Positions 52,560 through 62,706 of a stretch of 64,000 nt of DNA are shown here, in pieces. The position numbers and the translations under genes were made by a program. Where the stretch lies: assembly GCF_022059845.1 (NCBI RefSeq), contig NZ_CP091851.1:1550001-1614000 (forward strand), in the 5' to 3' direction. Position 1 is the stretch's first letter. Each line of letters begins with the position of its first letter. The notes beneath the pieces are model-generated. The model searched no databases and was not told the origin of the DNA. It worked only from the letters and a program-made list of their open reading frames with translations. The DNA comes from Terrirubrum flagellatum (GTDB lineage: Bacteria; Pseudomonadota; Alphaproteobacteria; Rhizobiales; Beijerinckiaceae).

Positions 52560-54290
52560 ATGGACGTGCGCGTTTTCCAGAAGGGGAAGCTGCCAAGCCG
52601 CCATGTGACCGAAGGGCCGGAGCGTGCGCCGCATCGCTCCTATCTCTTCGCCATGGGGCTTACGCGCGAGCAGATCAACCAGCCGCTGGTTGGCGTGGCC
52701 TCTTGCTGGAATGAGGCCGCCCCCTGCAACATCTCGCTGATGCGTCAGGCGCAGGCGGTGAAGAAAGGCGTCGCCGCCGCCGGCGGCACGCCGCGCGAAT
52801 TCTGCACCATCACCGTCACCGACGGCATCGCCATGGGCCATCAGGGCATGAAGGCGTCGCTTGTGTCGCGCGAGGTGATCGCCGATTCGGTCGAGCTCAC
52901 CATGCGCGGCCATTGCTATGACGCGCTCGTCGGGCTCGCCGGCTGCGACAAGTCGCTGCCGGGCATGATGATGGCGATGGTGCGCCTCAACGTGCCCTCC
53001 GTGTTCGTCTATGGCGGTTCGATCCTGCCCGGCGTCTTCCGCGGCCAGCAGGTCACCGTGCAGGATATGTTCGAGGCCGTCGGCAAGCATTCGGTCGGCG
53101 CGATGTCGGACGAGGACCTCGCCGAGATCGAGGAAGTCGCCTGTCCGTCGGCGGGGGCCTGCGGCGCCCAATTCACCGCCAACACCATGGCGACCGTCTC
53201 GGAAGCGATCGGGCTCGCGCTGCCCTATTCGGCCGGCGCGCCGGCGCCCTACGAGATTCGCGACAAGTTCTGCGCCGCGTCCGGCGAGATCGTCATGGAG
53301 CTGATCGCGCGCAACATCCGGCCGCGCGACATCGTCACCCGCAAGGCGCTGGAGAATGCGGCGACCGTGGTGGCCGCGTCAGGCGGCTCGACCAACGCGG
53401 CGCTGCATCTGCCGGCGATCGCGCATGAATGCGGCATCAAGTTCGACCTGTTCGACGTCGCCGAGATTTTCCGGAAGACGCCTTACATCGCCGATTTGAA
53501 GCCGGGCGGAAAATATCTCGCCAAGGACATGTTCGAGGCCGGCGGCATTCCGCTGCTCATGAAGACGCTGCTCGACCATGGCTATCTCCATGGCGACTGC
53601 ATCACGGTCACGGGCCGCACGATCGCCGAGAACATGGCGAGCGTGAAATGGAACCCGCATCAGGATGTGGTCTATCCCGCCGACAGGCCGATCACGAAAA
53701 CCGGCGGCGTGGTCGGTCTCAAGGGCAATCTCGCGCCTGAGGGCGCGATCGTGAAGGTCGCCGGCATGGCGCCGGAGAAGCAGGTTTTCTCAGGCCCGGC
53801 GCGGGTTTTCGACAATGAGGAAGACTGCTTCCAGGCCGTAAAGAAGCGCGACTACGTCGAGGGCGAAGTGCTCGTCATCCGCTACGAAGGCCCGAAAGGC
53901 GGGCCGGGCATGCGCGAAATGCTCGCGACGACCGCCGCGCTCTACGGGCAGGGAATGGGCGACAAGGTCGCCTTGATCACCGACGGGCGGTTCTCCGGCG
54001 CGACGCGCGGTTTCTGCGTCGGCCATGTCGGCCCCGAAGCCGCCACAGGAGGGCCCATCGCTCTCCTTAGAAATGGCGACATCATTACGCTTAATGCGAT
54101 CACGGGCGCCATCGACGTCGATCTCTCTGATGACGAGCTCAAGGCGCGCCGCGCGGAATGGAAACCGCGTGAGACCGACTACGGCTCAGGCGCGATCTGG
54201 AAATATGCGCAAACGGTGGGTTCAGCGCGCGATGGCGCCGTCACCCATCCGGGCGGCAAAGGTGAAGTACGCTGTTATGCGGATCTCTGA
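52560..54290 (+). CDS. ilvD: Dihydroxy-acid dehydratase
   Basis: A 576-residue Fe-S enzyme in valine, leucine and isoleucine synthesis. [19 protein letters not shown] at the start is typical. Cluster cysteines are in [28 protein letters not shown] and [19 protein letters not shown]. The C-terminal [26 protein letters not shown] holds the active-site Ser region. The ATG at 52560 matches the family start; an upstream GTG (52530) adds ten residues. The stop overlaps the next gene. Confidence 0.96.
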   Translation: MDVRVFQKGKLPSRHVTEGPERAPHRSYLFAMGLTREQINQPLVGVASCWNEAAPCNISLMRQAQAVKKGVAAAGGTPREFCTITVTDGIAMGHQGMKASLVSREVIADSVELTMRGHCYDALVGLAGCDKSLPGMMMAMVRLNVPSVFVYGGSILPGVFRGQQVTVQDMFEAVGKHSVGAMSDEDLAEIEEVACPSAGACGAQFTANTMATVSEAIGLALPYSAGAPAPYEIRDKFCAASGEIVMELIARNIRPRDIVTRKALENAATVVAASGGSTNAALHLPAIAHECGIKFDLFDVAEIFRKTPYIADLKPGGKYLAKDMFEAGGIPLLMKTLLDHGYLHGDCITVTGRTIAENMASVKWNPHQDVVYPADRPITKTGGVVGLKGNLAPEGAIVKVAGMAPEKQVFSGPARVFDNEEDCFQAVKKRDYVEGEVLVIRYEGPKGGPGMREMLATTAALYGQGMGDKVALITDGRFSGATRGFCVGHVGPEAATGGPIALLRNGDIITLNAITGAIDVDLSDDELKARRAEWKPRETDYGSGAIWKYAQTVGSARDGAVTHPGGKGEVRCYADL

Positions 54291-55239
54291 CGTCATGAGA
54301 TGGGCGGTCGCGTCCGCGGCGTTTATCGTCGCGTCGTCGGCGTTCGCCCAGCAGAGCGAGCCGATGATCGCTCCCGGCGTCGTCGTCCCGCGCCCGCCGG
54401 GCAGCATTCCGGCTGGCCCCCAGCCTCTCGCAGCGATTCCGCCGGCGATTCTCGCTCCGGCGCCGGCTCCCTCCGCCAGCGCGGCGGCGCCGGCGGTCGG
54501 CGCGCTTCAGGCGCCTCTGGTTGCGCCGCGCAGCCCCTTCGCCTCAATGCGCGATGCGCTGCGCGCCGGCGTGCGCGGCTACAATTCAGGCGACATGCCG
54601 GGCGCGGTGAAGGCGCTGAGCTACGCCGCCGATCAGGGGCATCCCGGCGCGTTGTGGAAGCTCGGCAAGATGTTCGCGTCAGGCGACGGCGTGCCCCAGG
54701 ATCCTCTGAAGGCGTTCGAATATTTCTCGCGAATCGCCGACGAGCATGCGGACGAACCGGCGGATTCGCCGAATGCCCGCTTCATCTCGAACGCCTTCGT
54801 GTCGCTTGGCGCTTATTATCTCGACGGCATTCCCAAGACCTATGTGAAGGCCGATCCGGAACGGGCGCGCGAGATGTTCTATTACGCGGCGTCCTACTTC
54901 GGCGATCCCGACGCGCAGTATAATCTGGCGCGCATGCTGATCGATGGAAATGGCGGGCCGAAGGATTCGAAGCAGGCGGCCCGTTGGCTGAACCTCGCCG
55001 CCGACAAGGGGCATCCGGCCGCGCAGGCGATGCTTGGCAATCTCCTGATCAACGGCGCCGACGGCGTGCCGCGCCAGACGGCGCGCGGCCTCGGTCTGCT
55101 GCAGATGGCGCGCGAGGCCGCCGATCCCGCCCGCGACGCCTGGATCATCGAACTGCATGGTCACGCCTTCGCGGCGACCAGCGAGCAGGATCACGACGCG
55201 GCGCGCGCGTTCGTCGAGCGCAGGCTCAAGCGTCGCTAA
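54277..55239 (+). CDS. Exported Sel1-repeat (tetratricopeptide-like) protein
   Basis: A 320-residue protein with a signal peptide ([18 protein letters not shown], within residues 8-25). A Pro/Ala-rich linker follows (residues 30-85). Sel1 repeats fill the rest: [52 protein letters not shown] and [28 protein letters not shown]. Such proteins act as periplasmic scaffolds. The start overlaps the ilvD end by 14 bases; an ATG at 54295 is an alternative. Its end overlaps the convergent cyclase gene by 14 bases. Confidence 0.85.
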   Translation: MRISDVMRWAVASAAFIVASSAFAQQSEPMIAPGVVVPRPPGSIPAGPQPLAAIPPAILAPAPAPSASAAAPAVGALQAPLVAPRSPFASMRDALRAGVRGYNSGDMPGAVKALSYAADQGHPGALWKLGKMFASGDGVPQDPLKAFEYFSRIADEHADEPADSPNARFISNAFVSLGAYYLDGIPKTYVKADPERAREMFYYAASYFGDPDAQYNLARMLIDGNGGPKDSKQAARWLNLAADKGHPAAQAMLGNLLINGADGVPRQTARGLGLLQMAREAADPARDAWIIELHGHAFAATSEQDHDAARAFVERRLKRR

Positions 55240-57451
55240 CAACCGACGCACCGGATCTGGCGCGCCATTTTCCATAGACTTTGAGCAGCGGTCGGGCCGC
55301 GGGCGATGTTTCGCACTCCGCGATGCGCGCAAGCGCATCGGTCGCATTTGAGCGGACCGCCGCCAGCGCCTCGTCATGCTGGCGCTTGAGAGCCTGAAAC
55401 TCCTCGCTCGCCGCCCGTTTCGCGTCCCCTTGCAACGCGAAGATGCGGGTCAGCCCCTGCCGTCCGCGCAGCGCCACTTCGTCGATTTCGAGATAGGCGA
55501 ATTCCGGCGCCGCCTCGACGATCGCCTCGGAGACAATGACGGGCGTTCCATAGTCCTTGCACAAAGGCTCGATGCGCGCGGCGCTGTTCACGGTGTCGCC
55601 GACGATCGAATAGTTGAAGCGATGGGTCGAGCCGAGATTGCCGACGCAGGCCGGCCCGGTGTGAAGCCCGACGCCGAGACCGAGAGGGGGCTGAGGAGGC
55701 TGCGACTCGTCTGCCGGTAGGCTCCCGGCGATCGACGGCAGCGCTTCGATCATGGCGAGCGCGGCGCGCAAAGCATTGCGCACATGGTCGGGATCGTCGA
55801 GCGGCGCATTCCAGAACGCCATCATCCCGTCGCCGATGTATTTGTCGAGCGTGCCGCCCGAGCGCATGACGATGTCCGACATTGGCGTGTGCACTGCATT
55901 CAGAAAGCGAACGACCTCCGTCGCCGGCAGGCGCTCCGAGCGCGAGGTGAAATTCCTGATGTCGCTGAACATCACGGTGAGATCGCGCATCTCGCCGCCG
56001 AGCTGAAGCTGCGACGGGTCGGCGATCAGCCGCTCGATCACCGCCGGCGAGACATAACGGCCGAACGCGCTGCGGATTTGCGCCTTGTCCTGCTCGCTGC
56101 GGCGATAGGAGGCGATGGTGACGGAAGCGAAGCTCGCCAGCGCCGACAATGGCGGGAATACAGCGTCAAACAGCAATCCATTGTGGGAGAAAAGAAACCA
56201 GGAGCCGAGCGCCAGCGCGATTGCGAGAAGCATGGCGAGCGCGGCGCCGACGGTTGCGGAGAAGGCGATGCTGATAATGGCGGCGAGCAGGCCGGCGGCG
56301 ATGATTGCAACCGCCTCAGCGCCGCGAGCATAATCTGGCCGAACGAGATGAGCGCCGGAAACGATATGTTCGACGGCTTCCGCATGCACCTCCACGCCCG
56401 GCGCGATGGCATCGATGGGAGTTGCCCGAACGTCGGAAAGCGCCGCAGCGGAAGCACCGACGAATACGATGCGGTTGCGCGCATCTTCGGGATTGAATTC
56501 CGAGGTCAGCACCTTCCATGCGGGAATGCGGCGCGCCGCCTGATAACCGGAATAATAGATTCGGATCGATCCGTCGGACTCTGTATCAATGATCGCGTCT
56601 CCGTTGCGCGCGGAGACGATGCCGGTATGCGCGCCGAACGCCTCCGCGCTGTTCGCATTCGACGACTTGATCACATAGGTCGAAGCCTGCTGCGCGATCC
56701 GCAGCGCTTCCATGGATAGCGACGGAACGATCTTATCGCCGATGCGGACGAAGGTCGGGGCGCGGCGCACGATGGTGTCGCGATCAGGAAGGAAGTTCAG
56801 CGCGCCCACGCCCGCAGCGGCTTCAACGAGCGGCGTAAGCGGCAGGGTGGAGCCTGAAAAAGGCGGGCGCAGGAAATCGATGGCGGGATCGCCGGCCCAT
56901 GCAAGCCCATATTTCATCGGCGGCGCGGCTCCGCCTTCAGATGTCGCCACGAGTCCGATCACAACGGGCGTCTGGCCGACGATGTCGGCGAGCGCTGCGT
57001 CGTTCGAAACGCCCTTCTCGCGCCAGGACTTTTCGAGTTCGTCACGCACCGGCGACGGCGGCATGGTCGCGAGCACCTGTTCGAGAGAGGTGCGGTCGGG
57101 CTCCGAGAGCAGGATGTCGAGTGCGACTACTGCGGCGCCGGCGTCGCCCAATGTCTTGACCAGCCGCGCGAGAGTGGTGCGCGGCCACGGCCACTGCCCG
57201 ATGCGCGCCAGCGATTCCTCGTCGATATCGACCACGCGAACGGGAGTTTGCGGGTCATAGGCGCGTGGCTTCCAGGTGACGAAACTGTCAAAGATCAGAT
57301 TCTTGATCGCTCGCACCGGAGTCGGCTCGGCGAGGATCAACGCCGCGCATAGTACGGCCGGCGGCAAAGCCCAGACGATCGCAGCCGCCCAATTCCAGAG
57401 GGAGGATCGTGTGCGCCGCCGCACTGATGAGACAACTGGATTCTGCGACAT
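55226..57451 (-). CDS. CHASE2-domain class III adenylate/guanylate cyclase
   Basis: A 741-residue membrane receptor cyclase. An N-terminal hydrophobic segment (residues 21-41) precedes a periplasmic CHASE2 sensor (RVVDIDEESLARIGQWPWPRTTLARLVKTLGDAGA to about residue 385). Three close hydrophobic segments follow (about 390-465). The catalytic domain has VMFSDIRNFTSRSERL (metal Asp), GGTLDKYIGDGMMAFWNAP (second Asp) and HRFNYSIVGDTVNSAARIE (Asn and Arg that stabilise the transition state). So it looks active. ATP or GTP preference cannot be decided by eye. It is divergent from a FecR-domain gene. Confidence 0.93.
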   Translation of the reverse strand: MSQNPVVSSVRRRTRSSLWNWAAAIVWALPPAVLCAALILAEPTPVRAIKNLIFDSFVTWKPRAYDPQTPVRVVDIDEESLARIGQWPWPRTTLARLVKTLGDAGAAVVALDILLSEPDRTSLEQVLATMPPSPVRDELEKSWREKGVSNDAALADIVGQTPVVIGLVATSEGGAAPPMKYGLAWAGDPAIDFLRPPFSGSTLPLTPLVEAAAGVGALNFLPDRDTIVRRAPTFVRIGDKIVPSLSMEALRIAQQASTYVIKSSNANSAEAFGAHTGIVSARNGDAIIDTESDGSIRIYYSGYQAARRIPAWKVLTSEFNPEDARNRIVFVGASAAALSDVRATPIDAIAPGVEVHAEAVEHIVSGAHLVRPDYARGAEAVAIIAAGLLAAIISIAFSATVGAALAMLLAIALALGSWFLFSHNGLLFDAVFPPLSALASFASVTIASYRRSEQDKAQIRSAFGRYVSPAVIERLIADPSQLQLGGEMRDLTVMFSDIRNFTSRSERLPATEVVRFLNAVHTPMSDIVMRSGGTLDKYIGDGMMAFWNAPLDDPDHVRNALRAALAMIEALPSIAGSLPADESQPPQPPLGLGVGLHTGPACVGNLGSTHRFNYSIVGDTVNSAARIEPLCKDYGTPVIVSEAIVEAAPEFAYLEIDEVALRGRQGLTRIFALQGDAKRAASEEFQALKRQHDEALAAVRSNATDALARIAECETSPAARPLLKVYGKWRARSGASVVSDA

Positions 57452-57532
57452 GACAATTGGACGAGACCGTCGCGAGGGTCTGACGCAAGGCCATGGCGGT
57501 CAAGGTCCGTCGCCATCACGCGGGAGATTGGC

Positions 57533-58204
57533 ATGCGCAAGGCCCTGTTCGTCCCGGCGATTCTCGCGATGCTGGCCGCGGGCGGCGAACGCGTTGCGGC
57601 GCAGGTCGTGATTGGCGAAGCCGCTCAGGCGGCGCCCAACGTGACCGGCACCCTCGGCGCGCGGCGGGCGGTGATCTCCTCAGGAGATTCCGTGCATCAG
57701 AACGAACTCGTGCAGACCACGGCCGCTGGCGGCGCGATGCTTTCCTTCGAGGATTCGACCCGTCTGTCGGTCGGTCCGTCTTCGAGCGTGCGTCTCGACA
57801 AGTTCGTCTACAACCCCGACGCGACGGCGCGGCAGGCGGTGGTGAACATGACGCGCGGCGTATTCCGCTTCGCGACCGGCGTGTCCAATCCGAGAGCCTT
57901 CACGCTGCAGACGCCGCAGGCGGTGATCGGCATTCGCGGCACGATCGTCGAGTTCGAGGTGTCGTCTTCCGTCTCGCGCATCACGCTGCAGCGCGGCGCG
58001 ATCACCGTTTGCGCCCGCGTCGGCCGGCGCACATGCCTTGACGCGGGCGCGCCAGGACAGGTCATCGTCGTGACGTCGCTTGGCGAAATCACGCTCGCCG
58101 GCGGCTTCAATGGTCGCGATCTCACGGGCGGAGGCGACACCGGCGGCATCGGCGATGGGGGCGGCCGCGGCGGCGGCGATTCAGGCGGCCGCAACAATCG
58201 CTGA
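57533..58204 (+). CDS. FecR-domain exported protein
   Basis: A 223-residue protein with a signal peptide (RKALFVPAILAMLAAGGERVAAQ, residues 2-24). The FecR domain spans about residues 45-150: DSVHQNELVQTTAAGGAMLSFEDSTRLSVGPSSSVRLDKFVYNP, then RGVFRFATGVSNPRAFTLQTPQAVIGIRGTIVEFEV. The last 40 residues are a Gly/Asp/Arg tail. Two cysteines (VCARVGRRTC) may form a disulfide. No sigma factor or receptor is nearby, so it is not a FecIRA system; it faces the CHASE2 cyclase instead. Confidence 0.88.
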   Translation: MRKALFVPAILAMLAAGGERVAAQVVIGEAAQAAPNVTGTLGARRAVISSGDSVHQNELVQTTAAGGAMLSFEDSTRLSVGPSSSVRLDKFVYNPDATARQAVVNMTRGVFRFATGVSNPRAFTLQTPQAVIGIRGTIVEFEVSSSVSRITLQRGAITVCARVGRRTCLDAGAPGQVIVVTSLGEITLAGGFNGRDLTGGGDTGGIGDGGGRGGGDSGGRNNR

Positions 58205-58258
58205 ACGCCCTGCGGCGCAGGCGTTCCCTGACTTCCGATTTCCGTTCGATTTCGCGCG

Positions 58259-59041
58259 TCAGGCCGCGAGATCGATCACCACGGGCACATGATCTGACGA
58301 TTTCTCCCAGCCTCGGACATATTTGTCGACCGACGCATTCAGGAAACGATCGGCGGCGATCGGCGACATCAGGAGATGGTCGATGCGGATGCCGTTGTTC
58401 TTCTGCCAGGCGCCGGCCTGATAATCCCAGAAGCTGTAGACGCCTTCCTCATCGGTCGCGGCGCGCACCGCCTCGGTGAATCCAAGCGCGCAGAGCTTGC
58501 GCAAGGCGCCGCGGCTTTCCGGCTGGAACAAAGCGTCGCCGAGCCACAGCGAGGGGTTCTTCGCGTCGATCGGTTGCGGGATCACATTATAGTCGCCGGC
58601 GAGCACGACCGCTTCCTCAAGCGTGAGAAGTTCGCGCGCATGGGCTATGAGGCGATCCATCCAGGCGAGCTTGTAGCGGAACTTGTCCGTGCCGATCGGA
58701 TTGCCGTTGGGCAGATAGATCGAGGCGACGCGCACGACGCCGCCGGGCGCCTCGATGAGCGCTTCGATATAGCGCGCCTGTTCATCATCGTCGGCGCCGG
58801 GCAGGCCGCGCCTGATATCGGCAAGCGGGAACTTCGAGAGGAGAGCGACGCCGTTGAACGTCTTCTGCCCATGCGTCGCTACATTATAGCCAAGGCTTTC
58901 GATCGCCTCGCGGGGGAAGGCGTCATCGACGCATTTGATCTCCTGCAGGCAGACGACGTCGGGGGCGCGCTCCTTCAGCCACGCCGCGAGATGCTCCACG
59001 CGCTGCCGCACCGAGTTGACGTTCCAGGTGGCGATGCGCAT
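58259..59041 (-). CDS. xthA: Exodeoxyribonuclease III
   Basis: A 260-residue AP endonuclease/3'-5' exonuclease for base-excision repair. RIATWNVNSVRQRVEHLAAWLKERAPDVVCLQEIKC holds the metal Asn and Glu, NGVALLSKFPL follows, LAGDYNVIP the Asp-Asn pair and SSDHVPVVIDL the catalytic His. The start ATG is 59041; the 24 residues upstream in frame are low complexity. Divergent from gatB. Confidence 0.95.
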   Translation of the reverse strand: MRIATWNVNSVRQRVEHLAAWLKERAPDVVCLQEIKCVDDAFPREAIESLGYNVATHGQKTFNGVALLSKFPLADIRRGLPGADDDEQARYIEALIEAPGGVVRVASIYLPNGNPIGTDKFRYKLAWMDRLIAHARELLTLEEAVVLAGDYNVIPQPIDAKNPSLWLGDALFQPESRGALRKLCALGFTEAVRAATDEEGVYSFWDYQAGAWQKNNGIRIDHLLMSPIAADRFLNASVDKYVRGWEKSSDHVPVVIDLAA

Positions 59042-59196
59042 CCGCCGGTCTCCGCGATTGTTTCGTGACGCCATCCTAGGACAGAGCCGCGCGCCTGACG
59101 ACCTCCGCCGCAATGACCGGAAAACGCGTCGGACTTGCAGACAATGCGGCCGGGCGGCTAGGACAATTCGAGGATTGCAAGAGCGGGAAGATCGAG

Positions 59197-60675
59197 ATGT
59201 CCGCAGGCCGAACAGCCGCGCCGAAGAACCTGATCAAGGGCGCGACCGGAGATTGGGAAGTGATCATCGGCATGGAGATCCATGCGCAGGTGACGTCGCA
59301 GGCGAAGCTGTTTTCAGGCGCCTCGACCGCATTCGGCGGCGAACCCAATTCCCATGTGTCGCTCGTCGATGCGGCGATGCCGGGCATGCTGCCGGTCATC
59401 AACGAGGAATGCGTGCGGCAGGCGATCCGCACCGGACTGGGCCTCAACGCCAGGATCAATCTGAAATCGATCTTCGATCGGAAGAATTATTTCTATCCCG
59501 ATCTGCCGCAAGGCTATCAGATCAGCCAGTACAAGAGTCCCATCGTGGGAGAGGGCGAAATCATCGTCGATGTGTCGCCGACGGAGCAGATCACGGTCGG
59601 CGTCGAGCGGCTGCATCTCGAACAGGACGCCGGAAAATCGCTGCATGATCAGCATCCGACGATGAGCTATGTCGACCTCAACCGGTCTGGCGTCGCGCTG
59701 ATGGAGATCGTGTCGCGCCCCGATCTGCGCTCGGCCGAACAGGCGCGCGCCTATGTCACGAAGCTCAGGACGATCCTGCGTTATCTCGGCACCTGCGATG
59801 GCGACATGGAGAAGGGAAACCTGCGCGCTGACGTGAACGTGTCGGTGCGCCGGCCGGGAGAGCCGCTCGGCACGCGCTGCGAAATCAAGAACATGAATTC
59901 GATCCGCTTCATCGGTCATGCGATCGAGGTCGAGGCGCGCCGCCAGATCGGCATCATCGAGGATGGTGGAACGATCGAGCAGGAAACCCGGCTCTATGAT
60001 CCGGCGAAGGGTGAGACGCGGTCGATGCGCAGCAAGGAAGAGGCGCATGATTACCGCTATTTCCCCGATCCCGATCTGCTGCCGCTGGAGTTCGATCAGG
60101 CTTATGTCGATAGGCTCGCGGCGCATCTCCCCGAACTGCCGGACGCCAAGCGCGCGCGTTTCATCGCCGACTATGGCCTGACGCCCTATGACGGCTCCGT
60201 GCTCGTCGGCGAGAAGGCGAACGCTGATTTCTTCGAAGAGGTCGCCAGGGGACGCGACGGCAAGCAGGCTGCGAACTGGGTGATCAACGAGCTCTTCGGC
60301 CGCCTCAATAAGGAAGGCCGCGACGTCGAGAATTCACCCGTCAACGCCGGTCAGCTTGGCGCGATCCTCGATCTTCTGGAGAAGAAGGTGATCTCCGGAA
60401 AGATCGCCAAGGACCTGTTCGAGATCGTCTGGACGGAAGGCGGCGATCCCGCCGCCATCGTCGAGAAGCGCGGCATGACGCAGGTCACGGACATGTCGGC
60501 GATCGAGAAGGTGATCGATGAGGTGATGGCCGCGAACCCGGACAAGGTGGCGGAAGCGAAGGCGAAGCCGACGCTGATCGGCTGGTTTGTTGGGCAGGTG
60601 ATGAAGTCATCTGGCGGCAAGGCGAACCCGCAAGCGGTCAACCAGCTTCTCAAGACGAAGCTCGGGATCGAGTAG
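59197..60675 (+). CDS. gatB: Aspartyl/glutamyl-tRNA(Asn/Gln) amidotransferase subunit B
   Basis: A 492-residue Gat[25 protein letters not shown] opens the catalytic cradle; [13 protein letters not shown] and [23 protein letters not shown] are conserved. The YqeY-like tail domain lies at the C-terminus ([44 protein letters not shown]). GatB works with GatA and GatC, which are not in this window. The start ATG 59197 follows GGGAAG; an upstream ATG adds 28 residues of low complexity. Confidence 0.96.
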   Translation: MSAGRTAAPKNLIKGATGDWEVIIGMEIHAQVTSQAKLFSGASTAFGGEPNSHVSLVDAAMPGMLPVINEECVRQAIRTGLGLNARINLKSIFDRKNYFYPDLPQGYQISQYKSPIVGEGEIIVDVSPTEQITVGVERLHLEQDAGKSLHDQHPTMSYVDLNRSGVALMEIVSRPDLRSAEQARAYVTKLRTILRYLGTCDGDMEKGNLRADVNVSVRRPGEPLGTRCEIKNMNSIRFIGHAIEVEARRQIGIIEDGGTIEQETRLYDPAKGETRSMRSKEEAHDYRYFPDPDLLPLEFDQAYVDRLAAHLPELPDAKRARFIADYGLTPYDGSVLVGEKANADFFEEVARGRDGKQAANWVINELFGRLNKEGRDVENSPVNAGQLGAILDLLEKKVISGKIAKDLFEIVWTEGGDPAAIVEKRGMTQVTDMSAIEKVIDEVMAANPDKVAEAKAKPTLIGWFVGQVMKSSGGKANPQAVNQLLKTKLGIE

Positions 60676-60829
60676 CTTCGCGCTCCGTAAGCCTGCCGGA
60701 AAATCGTTGAATTGCTGCGCTTATCGCTGATTTCAGCGATCCTCGAACTCTCTTCGCCGCCGCGCGCTTGACGTTGCGCGACGGCAGGTTTCAACAGGCG
60801 CGCGGAACATTTCGGCGGGAGCGCGCATC

Positions 60830-61303
60830 ATGAAACTCGACGATATCCTTCTTCGTCCCATGGCGCGCGCCGACCTTGATGCGCTGGTCGCGCTCTATCG
60901 CGATGACGTTCTCGGCCGCGCGCGCGAAGCTGACGATGGCGAAGATCAGGCGCTCTACGTTGCGGCGTTTGATCGCGTCGCATCCGATCCGTCGACGACG
61001 GTGTACGTGGCGGAGACGGATGGCGCGCTTGTCGGAACATTCCAACTGACGATCACGCCGGGCGTTTCGCAGCGCGGCGTGATCCGCGCGACGATTGAAT
61101 CCGTGCGGACCCGCGCCGATCTGCGCGGCCGCGGCGTCGGCGCAAGGATGATGGATTTCGCCGTCGCCGAAGCGCGTCGACGTGGCGCGGACGTCGTTCA
61201 GCTCACCTCCAATCTCTCCCGGAAAGACGCGCATCGCTTCTATGAGCGGCTCGGATTCAGCCAGTCGCACGCCGGTTTCAAACTCGATCTGAAGGCGCGC
61301 TGA
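60830..61303 (+). CDS. GNAT family N-acetyltransferase
   Basis: A 157-residue GNAT protein. VYVAETDGALVGTFQLTITPGVSQRGVIRATIESVRTRADLRGRGVGARMMDFAVAEARRRG carries the acetyl-CoA loop (RGRGVG). The end HRFYERLGFSQSHAGFKLDL is the usual GNAT closing. The short PALA-like linking to gatB downstream position suggests it is separately expressed. Substrate unknown. Confidence 0.93.
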   Translation: MKLDDILLRPMARADLDALVALYRDDVLGRAREADDGEDQALYVAAFDRVASDPSTTVYVAETDGALVGTFQLTITPGVSQRGVIRATIESVRTRADLRGRGVGARMMDFAVAEARRRGADVVQLTSNLSRKDAHRFYERLGFSQSHAGFKLDLKAR

Positions 61304-61845
61304 GCGCTTCGCGCGAGGCGGTTGAGGGCTGTTCCGAACCTGCTTCGCGCGTCATTCGCAGGCTCCCGAAGGCGTCGACGAAGGCCGATTGATTCGGATC
61401 GATTCGTCGATTCCCGAGGTTCGCGCCGCCAAGACGAGCCGTTCGCGGGCAAGCTAGTCGCCTGTAACTCACAAGATTCGGGACCGGATTCGGAGGCTAT
61501 AGGCGCCGTCGTTTCTTGTCCGGCGGCCTCTGTCGGATGGCCGTCGAGAACCTTGGCAAGGCGTCGCAGGCAGCGTTCTCCAAAATTGTGTCAAGTCAGA
61601 AAAATGCTTGCGCCGCAGCAATTATTCGTTCGCGAAGAATAGCGAGACGAGGATCGAAAATGCGTCATGCGATCCCTTGCAGACGGCGGTGGAACAGGGG
61701 CGGAGAGGGCCGCTTCACTCGTCAACCAAAACGTAAACTGTTGAGACCAAATATTCAGGCGATCGACCTTGCGAATATTCCGACTCGCGATTTCGTCGAT
61801 CACGTTGTATGAATTTCCTGCGCCAACCGAGGGAGGGCTCCATCT
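61304..61845. other. 542-base gene-free stretch before the H1-like gene
   Basis: No supported gene. A small frame at 61516-61812 lacks protein-like character. GC content falls towards the right, where AT-rich patches (61705-61800) could hold the promoter of the H1-like gene; no confident -35/-10 pair is visible. GGGAGGG at 61831-61837 is its ribosome binding site. Confidence 0.5.
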
Positions 61846-62070
61846 ATGGCGAAAGCAGTGAAGAAGGCGAAGAAGGCAAAGAAGGCGAAGAAGGCCAAAA
61901 AGACGAAGAAGGTCGTGAAGAAGACCAAGAAGGTTGCCAAGAAGAAGGTAGCCAAGAAGAAGGCCAAGAAGGTCGCCAAGAAGAAGGCGAAGAAGACCAA
62001 GAAGGCCAAGCGCAAAGTGGGTCGTCCGCGCAAGGCCAAGGCCGCTGCGCCGGCTATGCCGTCCGCCTAA
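61846..62070 (+). CDS. Histone H1-like Lys/Ala-rich protein with AT-hook
   Basis: A 74-residue protein that is about half lysine, with repeated KKAKKAKK and KKVAKK units, like the C-terminal tail of eukaryotic H1 and bacterial Hc1/HctB-type proteins. Near the end, KRKVGRPRKAK contains the GRP core of an AT-hook, which binds the minor groove of AT-rich DNA. It probably compacts or marks the nucleoid. It has a good ribosome binding site and its own terminator, so it is a real gene, although the low complexity hampers family assignment. Confidence 0.82.
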   Translation: MAKAVKKAKKAKKAKKAKKTKKVVKKTKKVAKKKVAKKKAKKVAKKKAKKTKKAKRKVGRPRKAKAAAPAMPSA

Positions 62071-62120
62071 CTCCTGACATCGTGCGGCGCTGGGCATCGT
62101 GCCATCGCCGCGCACAAAAA

Positions 62121-62148
62121 AGCCCCGGTCTCACGGCCGGGGCTTTTT
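62121..62148. terminator. Bidirectional Rho-independent terminator
   Basis: AGCCCCGG (62121-62128), an eight-base loop, CCGGGGCT (62137-62144), with a T-run to 62148 and an A-run before 62121. It ends the H1-like gene rightward and the exported-protein gene leftward. Confidence 0.9.
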
Positions 62149-62217
62149 CTTTGTCCTGACGCGACGACCGTTTGCGGATGGCGATCGCCGCGTGCGGGCG
62201 TCTCGCGCAAGCGCGCG

Positions 62218-62553
62218 TCAGACGCCGGCGGCCTTGAGCCGCGTGTTGCAGGCTGACCAGAACTGCGGCCATTTCTGTCCGTTGGTGGCGTTGGCGGACT
62301 TCGCGTTCGCCCATTCAGCGCTGCAGCGCTTGCGTCTTTCGGCGAAGACGCCAGTCGATTTCGCCCGCCCCTTCGCCTTCGTTTTCGGCTCATCGGGCGT
62401 CGTCGCGGGCGCTGTCGCAGCTGTTGATGTCGATGGCTGCGCGGTTGTCGCGGCGGGCGTGGGCGTCGCTGCAGGGCGTCGCAACGGATTTGTCTGCGCG
62501 AAGGCGGCGGCAGCGGAAGCCGCGAGAAGGAGCGCGGCTGCTAGGGTCTTCAT
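62218..62553 (-). CDS. Exported protein with PsiF-like C-terminus
   Basis: A 111-residue protein. A signal peptide (KTLAAALLLAASAAAAFAQ, residues 2-20) is followed by a Thr/Pro/Ala linker (PAATPTPAATTAQPSTSTAATAP). The C-terminal RRKRCSAEWANAKSANATNGQKWPQFWSACNTRLKAAG has two cysteines spaced as in PsiF-like repeat proteins of Rhizobiales. Function unknown. AAGGAGAATATC precedes the ATG at 62553. Confidence 0.8.
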   Translation of the reverse strand: MKTLAAALLLAASAAAAFAQTNPLRRPAATPTPAATTAQPSTSTAATAPATTPDEPKTKAKGRAKSTGVFAERRKRCSAEWANAKSANATNGQKWPQFWSACNTRLKAAGV

Positions 62554-62706
62554 GACGGATATTCTCCTTGCTGGGATCATCCGTTCGGCGTCGCCCCGGC
62601 CCGTCGCCATCAGGACGCCGCAGCTTACATCTGCGTGAGGCGCACTTGGCAAGGCGTCACGCCAGCGCAATCGTGCCGCCATCCCACCCGCACAGGATCC
62701 GCTCCC

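Noticed and set aside
57533-58204. FecIRA iron-citrate signalling system
   Set aside because: No sigma factor or TonB receptor nearby and the FecR protein is exported with no anti-sigma N-terminus.
61591-62115. Leu/Phe-rich minus-strand frame opposite the H1-like gene
   Set aside because: It is the antisense of lysine codons (AAG read as CTT), with no ribosome binding site; the plus-strand gene explains it.
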